16,193 bases of DNA from Candidatus Peribacteria bacterium (GTDB lineage Bacteria > Patescibacteriota > Gracilibacteria > Peribacterales > Peribacteraceae): NCBI GenBank assembly GCA_903854455.1, contig CAINWJ010000028.1, positions 1 through 16,193 on the forward strand, given 5' to 3'. Below the pieces are notes generated by a model. It had not been told where the DNA came from. It saw nothing but the letters and a program-made list of their open reading frames with translations, and did no database searches. This document shows positions 1 through 5,927 of this stretch, in pieces; positions within the stretch are counted from its first letter, which is position 1, and every line of letters starts with the position of its first letter. Position numbers and translations under genes: made by a program.

Positions 1-1197
1 GAGAATCCCTGTTTCAGGAAGGTCGATGATGACAAAGGGTGTCCGAAGCGCATTGTCATCCACATATACGGGATTCCCGTTGGTATTCCAGGGAAGAAAA
101 TCGGGAGACGCGATTTGCAGCTCACGTATGAAAGAAGCCCAGAGCAATTTCGCCAACTTCCCCGCGAGCATTTCATCCGCCTTGGCGTCAGGATGCTCCG
201 GTTTCGTAGGCCATTTCCCCGTAGATTTTTCTGTGACATTCCCTGATTTGTCTGTGCCGATCATCATTTCCAGGGCGCAGCCCCTTTGAGGGTATGTCTG
301 GACAAATAAATCGAGACTTTTGGATGAGAGGAAGCCCGCTCTTACTTCTGAGCCAGACATTCTGGTCAGGCAGACGAGACCATCGCCGGTTTGCCAGTAG
401 ATTGTAAATTTGCCTGTGAGTGACTCGATGCACTTCTCCTGTTTTGCATCCGATACCTCCAAATCCTGACGCACCGCAGGATGGATTTTTGCTTGGAGAA
501 TGTTTGCCATATGTTCAGCCATTTTCCTGGTGCTCAAAACGCTGACCATGTTCGTCAACAATCTGGTTTCAATTTGTTGTGTCTGTTCGGTTTTCCGTAA
601 GTAGAGGACATCCATAATTCTCTCAGAAATGTACCCATTGTAGAAAGCCTCCTCGAGGATAGTTTGCAAGATAAACATGCTCATCTGCAGCTGGAGATCC
701 CCATTGCTAGACCAATTCTTAGTTTCCAGTGAACGCTGTAGGGACAGGAGGCAGTGAACTTGCTGCTCTGGGGAGAGTTTGGCCAAGCTTGCCAGTGTGG
801 ATTGCAGAGCGAGCCAGAGTTCATGCGCCATTCCAATAGGCCCCTCTTCTGGATTGAATGTGGAATACTGGATCCAACCCTTAATGACCCTGGCTGACTC
901 CGACTCGAAATGGGCAACGGGGTCTAGCGCTGATTCCGAAGCCAAATCGACCTTTGCAGGATTGTCACTTACTCCAGTCTCTGTAGCGGCCGCCGTTCCC
1001 CTCTTCCTCTGATCGATCAGCGCACTAAGAAAAGAAAATGTTGCTGTACCTCCTCCGCTCGTGATTAGACGTTGTCGGTATTTTTCAAGCTGAGCTTCAA
1101 GTTCAGGGAGCTCCATTCCGGAAAATCGTTCTTCGAGCTTTCCTTGTTCCTGCCGGGGTTCTTGCCGAGATTCATCATGATGGCGGCGTTTGCTCAT
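1..1197 (-). CDS. Unrecognised large protein, C-terminus beyond the left edge
   Basis: I do not recognise this protein. A single frame stays open for 399 codons from ATG at 1197 to base 1, with no in-frame stop, so the gene continues beyond the window. The N-terminus (residues 1-25) is very polar (MSKRRHHDES) and lacks a signal peptide. Residues 28-66 look helical (ELPELEAQLEKYRQRL), residues 67-95 are Ala/Ser/Thr-rich and probably disordered, and residues 100-245 look largely helical. From about 262 the protein seems more beta-rich and globular (FTIYWQTGDGLVCLTRM). No transmembrane segment or catalytic motif is evident. Another ATG at 1201 is in a different frame and yields only eight codons, so 1197 is preferred. 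A strong promoter lies just upstream and would give an essentially leaderless mRNA. The long uninterrupted frame and that promoter make a real gene very likely; the function is unknown. Confidence 0.85.
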   Translation of the reverse strand, partial: MSKRRHHDESRQEPRQEQGKLEERFSGMELPELEAQLEKYRQRLITSGGGTATFSFLSALIDQRKRGTAAATETGVSDNPAKVDLASESALDPVAHFESESARVIKGWIQYSTFNPEEGPIGMAHELWLALQSTLASLAKLSPEQQVHCLLSLQRSLETKNWSSNGDLQLQMSMFILQTILEEAFYNGYISERIMDVLYLRKTEQTQQIETRLLTNMVSVLSTRKMAEHMANILQAKIHPAVRQDLEVSDAKQEKCIESLTGKFTIYWQTGDGLVCLTRMSGSEVRAGFLSSKSLDLFVQTYPQRGCALEMMIGTDKSGNVTEKSTGKWPTKPEHPDAKADEMLAGKLAKLLWASFIRELQIASPDFLPWNTNGNPVYVDDNALRTPFVIIDLPETGIL

Positions 1198-1205
1198 TCA
1201 TAGTA

Positions 1206-1234
1206 ATTATAAAATATAATGCTATTTTTAGCAA
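1206..1234 (-). promoter_or_regulatory. Sigma70-type promoter of the left-edge gene, probably leaderless
   Basis: On the minus strand a -35 TTGCTA (1234-1229; 4/6 match) is separated by exactly 17 nt from a perfect -10 TATAAT (1211-1206). A start site about seven bases downstream falls near 1199, at or next to the ATG at 1197. There is no room for a Shine-Dalgarno sequence, so a leaderless transcript is inferred. Confidence 0.7.
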
Positions 1235-1250
1235 ACTATATTTTCTTGGC

Positions 1251-2171
1251 TTACATATGCTCTCCATACCACTCCACCGCCTTCCTAATCCCCTCTTTAA
1301 ATGGCGTCTTCGGACTGTACCCCAGCACCTTCTTCGCCTTGGAAATATCGGCGATGTAGCGGATGACTTCGCCCGTGCGCGGTTCGGTGACGGTGATCTG
1401 GGATGAACTGCCAACAAGTGCCTTCACCTGCTCTGCCAGCTCCAGAATGGTCGTGCCTTCGCCGTAGGCGATGTTGTACGTCGTATTCTTGGCAGTCTCA
1501 AAATTCTCAATCCCCTGCATGATCCCGTGCACGGCGTCGTCGATGTAGGTGAAGTCCAGACACTTATCCTTACCGAAAACCGCGAGTGGCTTATTGGCGC
1601 GAGCCAGACGGATGAACTGGGGAACGACCCGGACAGAATCGTCGTATGCGCCGTAGACGTTGCTGAAGCGGAACGTGATCTGATCGATCCCGTAGCAGCG
1701 GCGGTACGCCTCCACCAAGGCTTCGCCCGCGATCTTGCTGGCGGTGTACGGACTCTCGCAGTTCTCGATGCGCACCAGATCCTCGGTGTACTTCTTGGCC
1801 GGGATATTTCCGTACCCTTCCCGTGAACCGGCAAACATGAACCGCTTCACCCCATTCTTCCGGGCAAACTCCAGCATGTTGAACGTCGTCAGAATATTGT
1901 CTCTGGCCCGGTCCGGATTCTCGACCAGCTCGTAGACACGGGCATTGGCAGCCAAATGAATAATGAGATCTGGAAAAGTGGAAAGTGGAAAGTGGAAAGT
2001 GGAAAGTATTTTCTCATCGCGAAGATCAATCAATGTCGTGACCTTCTGCACATCCGGAAGCCATTTATTCGGTACCCAGTCGACGCCGATCACCTCATGC
2101 TTGGTCTGCAATAGTTTCTCGCAGAGACGCGAGCCGATGGTTCCTGATGATCCGGTAACGAGAATTTTCAT
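1251..2171 (-). CDS. NAD-dependent nucleotide-sugar epimerase/dehydratase (extended SDR, GalE-like)
   Basis: This is a 306-residue extended short-chain dehydrogenase/reductase, probably a cytoplasmic epimerase or dehydratase acting on a nucleotide sugar for glycan synthesis. The N-terminal Rossmann motif is TGSSGTIG (6-13), DLRD (49-52) precedes IHLAANA (71-77), the catalytic Ser lies in AGSREGYG (about 116), and YTASK supplies the Tyr142/Lys146 pair. The C-terminal FTYIDDAVHG (207-216) and ISKAKKVLGYSPKTP are typical of the UDP-glucose 4-epimerase/WbpP/GDP-sugar group. The substrate cannot be fixed. The start at 2171 gives MKILVTG directly, the normal family N-terminus; an upstream extension would be encoded by repeat DNA. 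Oddly, residues 54-68 (KILSTFHFPLSTFPD), where the family has a variable helix, are encoded by a GTGGAAA tandem array. The ending resembles that of the second epimerase at 4640-5587, so the two are probably distant paralogues. Confidence 0.9.
   Translation of the reverse strand: MKILVTGSSGTIGSRLCEKLLQTKHEVIGVDWVPNKWLPDVQKVTTLIDLRDEKILSTFHFPLSTFPDLIIHLAANARVYELVENPDRARDNILTTFNMLEFARKNGVKRFMFAGSREGYGNIPAKKYTEDLVRIENCESPYTASKIAGEALVEAYRRCYGIDQITFRFSNVYGAYDDSVRVVPQFIRLARANKPLAVFGKDKCLDFTYIDDAVHGIMQGIENFETAKNTTYNIAYGEGTTILELAEQVKALVGSSSQITVTEPRTGEVIRYIADISKAKKVLGYSPKTPFKEGIRKAVEWYGEHM
1971..2012. repeat. Heptanucleotide array (GTGGAAA) inside the epimerase gene
   Basis: Four perfect GTGGAAA units (1978-2005) are preceded by a degenerate unit (TGGAAAA, 1971-1977) and followed by GTATTTT. 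The array is in frame and encodes the S-T-F-H-F-P-L-S-T-F stretch of the epimerase. Only one arm is present; no complementary arm is seen nearby. Confidence 0.9.
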
Positions 2172-2193
2172 GGGAGATGAGAGTGAATCAAGG

Positions 2194-2283
2194 AAATGTA
2201 GAATTGAGAATGTAGAATGACTGAAACCAACATGTCCTTTCTGCAGTTGCATTCTACATTTTACATTCTACATTTTACATTCT
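2194..2283. repeat. Paired heptanucleotide hairpin element A1 between divergent genes
   Basis: The left arm (2194-2220) is made of AATGTAGA-type units. The right arm (2250-2283) consists of alternating ATTCTAC and ATTTTAC heptamers complementary to the left arm. The spacer contains TTTCTGCAG (2238-2246) followed by TTGC. The element fills most of the gap between the divergent epimerase (start 2171) and GT2 (start 2339) genes and would form a long imperfect hairpin. It has the same design as the element at 7344-7463, including the internal TTTCTGCAG. Confidence 0.8.
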
Positions 2284-2338
2284 TTCTGATTCTCCGCTTG
2301 CCCTACACAAAGCCCAAGCCTCTGATAGACTGGAAGCC

Positions 2339-3331
2339 GTGCTTTCCCTCGTTTTACCCACATTCAACGAAGCCGAGAACATCACCACACTCATCGAAGT
2401 GCTGGAGGGTGTGCTGCAGGGAACCGAGCACGAAATCATCGTAGTGGACGACGACTCGCCGGACGGAACGTGGCAGATCGCGCAGAGACTGGCGGCGCGC
2501 TTCCCGCGGCTTCGAGTGCTTAGAAGAACCGGAAAACGCGGACTCAGCTCCGCGGTTACGGAAGGATTTGATGCTGCGCGGGGAAACATCCTGGCAGTGA
2601 TGGATGCGGACGGACAGCACGATGCTGATCTCCTGATCCGGTTACTGAAGGCAATCAATGACGGTGCGGATCTCGCCATCGGTTCACGGTACGTGACGGG
2701 GGGCAGTGTCGGCGAGTGGGTACGCGACCGCCGCATGATCAGCAGGATGGGAACGCTGGTGGCAAATCGCGTCTCCCGCGTCATCGTCACCGACCCGCTG
2801 GGCGGCTTCTTCATGCTCCGTGCATCGCTCTACCGATCGATCCGTCACCACCTGAGACCGAGAGGATTCAAAATCCTGCTCGAACTCCTCGCCAATGTTC
2901 CTCCCGGGACGCGCGTGCAGGAAATCCCACTGATCTTCCGAATGCGGCTCCATGGCAGAAGCAAGCTTTCCCTGAAGGTGCAGTGGCAGTTCATGACACA
3001 GGTGTTGCGCCTCATCGCTGCACGAATCGTAGGCCCCACATCTCTGGGTACCGTCTTCACAATCATCTCATGCGTGATCTTTGTGACGATGCTTCCGCAG
3101 GCATGGGCTCTACGACTCCTGTACACGGATAGTGCCATCCGTTCGCAAGTGCAGAGCGCACTGACGACTGTCTCCAAACGTGAAGGATGGCGGCTCTCCG
3201 ACGTTACCTTGCTGTCGATCTCCCCGGATCATCTGCAGATCGAGTACAGGGAACACCTGCGCTCACCACAACCATCGAAACGATGCTCGGTTTCTTTCAC
3301 CCCACAATTCCCGCTCACATGCGACGAATGA
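2339..3331 (+). CDS. GT2 polyprenyl-phosphate glycosyltransferase (DPM1-like) with a C-terminal membrane anchor
   Basis: This family-2 glycosyltransferase of 330 aa resembles dolichol/polyprenol-phosphate mannose synthases, which move a sugar from GDP- or UDP-sugar to a lipid phosphate at the inner face of the membrane. The GT-A domain shows VLPTFNEAENI (5-15), VVDDDSPDGT (35-44), the metal-binding MDADGQHD (88-95), TDPLGGFFM (151-159) and a late GRSKLS (206-211). A single hydrophobic segment at about 234-256 is probably a membrane anchor. The last ~70 residues form a soluble tail I cannot assign. The start is GTG at 2339, chosen because the following residues (LSLVLPTFNE) match the usual family N-terminus; GGAAG two bases upstream is at best a weak ribosome-binding site. 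The stop overlaps the next gene's start (ATGA), suggesting coupled translation with the GT-C-like partner. The sugar is unknown. Confidence 0.9.
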   Translation: MLSLVLPTFNEAENITTLIEVLEGVLQGTEHEIIVVDDDSPDGTWQIAQRLAARFPRLRVLRRTGKRGLSSAVTEGFDAARGNILAVMDADGQHDADLLIRLLKAINDGADLAIGSRYVTGGSVGEWVRDRRMISRMGTLVANRVSRVIVTDPLGGFFMLRASLYRSIRHHLRPRGFKILLELLANVPPGTRVQEIPLIFRMRLHGRSKLSLKVQWQFMTQVLRLIAARIVGPTSLGTVFTIISCVIFVTMLPQAWALRLLYTDSAIRSQVQSALTTVSKREGWRLSDVTLLSISPDHLQIEYREHLRSPQPSKRCSVSFTPQFPLTCDE

Positions 3332-4515
3332 TCATCGCCATCGGCTCGCTGGAACTGCTGGCACTGCTGCTGGCACTCCTCGGCATGTGGATGGGTCTAC
3401 ATACGGATGAGGCGAAGTACCTGCTCTCCATCCCCTATCCCCATCCCCCCGCCATCCGGTGGGTCCTGTCACTGGGACTGTCTTTGCCGTTCCACGAATT
3501 CCTGATGCGCTTCGTCCTGGCATCGGTCATCGTTCAATCTTCCTGGCTCCTCTGGGATCTGGGAGCGGTACTCCCGCGTGAACGGCAGACGGCACTTATG
3601 CTGACGTGGCTGCTGTCCACGGCACTGATCCTGCAAGGAGGCACGGTGATGCTGGCACCCATGACGGCGGTGTTCGGTCTGGTCTTCACGTGCATCGCAC
3701 TGCACCCGAAAGGAACGAGCCACTGCCGCGGTCCGTGCATCGGTCTCCTGTGGATCCTGTCTCTCTTCAGCACGTACCAGTGCCTACTCTTCGCGCCATT
3801 GGTCTGGAGTAGCCTGAAGAATAATCGACCGGGGATGCGGGAATCACTCGCATACTTCTGCATCCCCATCATGCTCCTCGTTCTCTACTCACTGGCTCAT
3901 CCGCTCAGCATCGTCAGCATGATGAAAGTGTCGACCCAGGATGCGCCCATCGCACTGGCTCTGCGTTTCCACTCCTGGATGACAATCATCGTGATCGCCG
4001 GTGGAGGTCTGACATCGGTGATAGGACTGTGGGGAATTTTGACGGGAGGACGCAGAGACCTGCTTCTGACTCTCCTCCTGATCATCGCGTTCATCTTCCT
4101 GTCATCGCAGCAGTACTACGCCATCCTGCTCCTGCCGCTTCTTGCCGGAGGACTGTTCCTGCTCTTCTGCCGGCGCAAAGTATCACCGTCCATCTTCATT
4201 CCCCTGCAGATCGTGGCATCGATCCTCGTATTGACACTCTGGCCTCCCATGCATGGCGAGAACGTGGCACGGGAAACCCTCGACTTCCTCCAGTCTCACA
4301 ATATTGTCGGCACCATCGTGATCGACGGACCCTACGGTCATGAGTGGCAGTACGAGAGCCGACAACCTATCCGGACATTCTCAGATGGATTGCGGACGAA
4401 GATCGAGGAAGATGCCTCTGTCTTCATTTGCACCAAGAAATCCTGCGAGGATGATATTGATGCGGATCAGTGGAAGCCGCTCTCCGACATGCCGGGTGCA
4501 TGGATACGGAAATAG
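3328..4515 (+). CDS. Polytopic membrane glycosyltransferase, GT-C fold (ArnT/PMT-like)
   Basis: This highly hydrophobic protein (395 aa from ATG 3328) has around nine or ten predicted membrane helices and a soluble C-terminal part from about residue 310. Residues 25-41 read HTDEAKYLLSIPYPHPP. An acidic pair after the first helix followed by HPP is the hallmark of ArnT/PMT-type GT-C enzymes, which take a sugar from a polyprenyl-phosphate donor on the outer face of the membrane. The preceding GT2 gene would make such a donor, so the pair is probably one pathway. The ATG at 3328 overlaps the upstream TGA (ATGA), the usual mark of coupled translation. In-frame ATGs at 3319, 3283 and 3187 are possible, but would overlap the GT2 gene by up to 145 nt with no added domain. 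The C-terminal domain (VIDGPYGHEWQYES, FICTKKSCEDD) is unassigned. The acceptor, whether lipid, protein or glycan, is unknown. Confidence 0.8.
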   Translation: MIIAIGSLELLALLLALLGMWMGLHTDEAKYLLSIPYPHPPAIRWVLSLGLSLPFHEFLMRFVLASVIVQSSWLLWDLGAVLPRERQTALMLTWLLSTALILQGGTVMLAPMTAVFGLVFTCIALHPKGTSHCRGPCIGLLWILSLFSTYQCLLFAPLVWSSLKNNRPGMRESLAYFCIPIMLLVLYSLAHPLSIVSMMKVSTQDAPIALALRFHSWMTIIVIAGGGLTSVIGLWGILTGGRRDLLLTLLLIIAFIFLSSQQYYAILLLPLLAGGLFLLFCRRKVSPSIFIPLQIVASILVLTLWPPMHGENVARETLDFLQSHNIVGTIVIDGPYGHEWQYESRQPIRTFSDGLRTKIEEDASVFICTKKSCEDDIDADQWKPLSDMPGAWIRK

Positions 4516-4538
4516 GTGATCAGATACGATGACCGTAG

Positions 4539-4557
4539 CTGCGACATCGAGTCGCAG
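4539..4557 (+). terminator. Perfect 7-bp hairpin after the GT-C gene, possible terminator
   Basis: CTGCGAC (4539-4545), loop ATCGA, GTCGCAG (4551-4557), 24 nt after the stop at 4515. There is no T-run behind it, so it may be an mRNA-end stabiliser rather than an intrinsic terminator. Confidence 0.35.
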
Positions 4558-4583
4558 ACGACGATGGCATAGCATCGAAACTT

Positions 4584-4631
4584 CCGGGGCACGACCCGCC
4601 CGGCCTCGACCGGTACGGACGGGTGCCCCGG
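4584..4631. terminator. GC-rich inverted repeat between convergent genes
   Basis: CCGGGGCAC (4584-4592) pairs perfectly with GTGCCCCGG (4623-4631) around a 30-nt GC-rich loop that could fold further. It lies between the stops of the convergent GT-C gene and the UDP-glucuronate epimerase gene. A bidirectional termination role is plausible, though no U-tract follows on either strand. Confidence 0.4.
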
Positions 4632-4639
4632 CTCCAAAT

Positions 4640-5587
4640 TTAGATGTTGTAATACTCCCTATACCACGTTACAAACTTCGGCACCCCCAGCCGTATCGGC
4701 GTCTTGGGTTCGAACCCGAGCATCTTCTTCGCTTTGGAAATATCGGCGAGACTGGCACGAACATCCCCCGGCTGCATGGGCAAAAATTCTTTCTTGCCCT
4801 TCGTGCCGCAACACTCCTCGATCATCGCGATGAAATCCATCAGCTCCTCTTTCCTTCCACAGCCCAGGTTGAAAATTTCTTCGGGATAATTCTTGTCGAT
4901 GGAAGCAACGAGACCTGCAACGATGTCGTCGATGTACGTGAAGTCCCGCTGCATCTTGCCTTCGCCGAAAACCTGGATCGGGCGACCCTTGAGGATAGCA
5001 TCCGTGAACATGAAGAGCGCCATGTCCGGCCGACCGTACGGTCCGTACACCGTGAAGAACCTGTGACCCGTCACCGGAATGCCGTAGAGATGGTGATATG
5101 TGTGCGCCATCGTTTCATTGTCCTTCTTGTTTTGCCCGTAGAGCGACAACTGGTTGTCGACACGATCCTCCTCCGACGCCGGCAGCTTGTCATTGCCACC
5201 GTAGACCGAACTGGAACTGGCGTAGATCAGTCCGGCGATCTTCTGCACTCGCACTTCATCCAAAACATGGAAGAAGCCTTTGATGTTGATATCGATATAC
5301 TCCTCCGGATGCTCGAATGAATAGCGAACACCGGCAAGCGCAGCCAGATGCACGACGCGATCAACTCCCTTCATCGCCTTGGCGAGTGCCGGACGATCCA
5401 GGATGTCCCCGCGAATCATCGTGAATTTCTTCTCCTTCGCCAGAATCTTCGCCCGCGCTTCCTTCAGTGTCGGGTCGTAGTACGGGGAAAAGTTATCAAA
5501 TCCGATGACCTCATCGCCACGAGCAAGGAGAACCTGAGCAGTGTGAAAGCCAATGAACCCGGCAGCACCGGTCAGGAGGATTTTCAT
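4640..5587 (-). CDS. UDP-glucuronate 4-epimerase
   Basis: An extended SDR enzyme of 315 aa that would interconvert UDP-glucuronate and UDP-galacturonate in the cytoplasm. Evidence: the Rossmann motif GAAGFIG (7-13); FDNFSPYYDPTLKEARAKIL (30-49), the segment typical of the CapI/LpsL-type UDP-GlcA 4-epimerases; LAALAGVRYSFEHP (81-94); SSSSVYG (124-130) with the catalytic Ser; the YxxxK pair Tyr150/Lys154; FFTVYGPYGRPDMALFMFT (177-195); and KMQRDFTYIDDIV (211-223). Length is normal for the family. MKILLTG follows directly from the ATG at 5587, which sits at the expected start site of an extended -10 promoter, so the mRNA may be leaderless. Ugd, encoded about 340 nt upstream on the same strand, would supply the substrate. 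UDP-galacturonate would then feed an acidic surface polysaccharide; that last step is inferred. The assignment is good, but a related UDP-sugar 4-epimerase activity is possible. Confidence 0.88.
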   Translation of the reverse strand: MKILLTGAAGFIGFHTAQVLLARGDEVIGFDNFSPYYDPTLKEARAKILAKEKKFTMIRGDILDRPALAKAMKGVDRVVHLAALAGVRYSFEHPEEYIDINIKGFFHVLDEVRVQKIAGLIYASSSSVYGGNDKLPASEEDRVDNQLSLYGQNKKDNETMAHTYHHLYGIPVTGHRFFTVYGPYGRPDMALFMFTDAILKGRPIQVFGEGKMQRDFTYIDDIVAGLVASIDKNYPEEIFNLGCGRKEELMDFIAMIEECCGTKGKKEFLPMQPGDVRASLADISKAKKMLGFEPKTPIRLGVPKFVTWYREYYNI

Positions 5588-5594
5588 CGACGAA

Positions 5595-5603
5595 ATTGTA
5601 GCA
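5595..5603 (-). promoter_or_regulatory. Extended -10 promoter of the UDP-glucuronate epimerase gene
   Basis: The minus strand reads TGC TACAAT, a TGn extension plus a 5/6 match to TATAAT, with no convincing -35. The -10 ends eight bases before the A of the ATG at 5587, placing the expected transcription start on or next to the start codon. Confidence 0.5.
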
Positions 5604-5630
5604 GATGTTTTATCGAAGACACCTGTTTGC

Positions 5631-5843
5631 TCAGGTATTAGAACGATTACGATCGCTTAGAAAGAAAGAGTATAAATTCGCACGTACTCGATGCTGAACT
5701 AAGGGACATTGAGTGGGTTTTAAGCCACATAATTGACAATTTTTCCCAGTTAATTGATCGCACCTAAAAGGACCAAAAACGGGATGTGTTGATCCAAAAC
5801 AATTCTGACGTACCTCATCCCGTAGAGTAGGAGTTAAATCCAT
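5631..5843 (-). CDS. Small Cys-rich protein, unknown
   Basis: A 70-residue frame from ATG 5843 between ugd and the UDP-glucuronate epimerase gene, on the same strand. The protein (MDLTPTLRDEVRQNCFGS...) carries five cysteines in a short central region, including CQLC followed about eight residues later by another Cys. This could be a small zinc-binding or disulphide-containing fold. There is no signal peptide or membrane segment. A promoter-like TTGACT-17-TATTAA precedes it by a leader of roughly 18 nt without a Shine-Dalgarno motif. A TTG at 5867 would add eight hydrophobic residues and is less likely. The sequence is AT-richer than its neighbours. I cannot assign a family. It may be a real small gene or the remnant of a larger one; without homologues the call stays weak. 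Confidence 0.4.
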   Translation of the reverse strand: MDLTPTLRDEVRQNCFGSTHPVFGPFRCDQLTGKNCQLCGLKPTQCPLVQHRVRANLYSFFLSDRNRSNT

Positions 5844-5867
5844 AATAAAATAAACAAGGATAATCAA

Positions 5868-5896
5868 TTAATAAATAAGAATTGTCACTCAGTCAA
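5868..5896 (-). promoter_or_regulatory. Candidate promoter of the small Cys-rich ORF
   Basis: On the minus strand TTGACT (5896-5891; 5/6) is followed after exactly 17 nt by TATTAA (5873-5868; 4/6). The expected start near 5861 leaves a leader of about 18 nt before ATG 5843. It lies just after the ugd stop and could serve the small ORF and the epimerase downstream. Confidence 0.4.
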
Positions 5897-5927
5897 TAAT
5901 ATTTCAGATTGATCTCACTGTTTTGGC

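Noticed and set aside
3187..3327. Longer N-terminus for the GT-C protein (ATG 3187)
   Set aside because: It would overlap the GT2 gene by 145 nt and add a polar stretch without a domain; the ATGA overlap at 3328 is a better start.
4529..5320. 263-codon plus-strand open frame
   Set aside because: It lies almost wholly opposite the UDP-glucuronate 4-epimerase gene, whose motifs are unmistakable, and its product is low-complexity Arg/His-rich with no family signature.
5621..5636. ACCTG...CAGGT hairpin as a terminator of the small Cys-rich ORF
   Set aside because: The five-base-pair stem is short and no U-tract follows on the minus strand.
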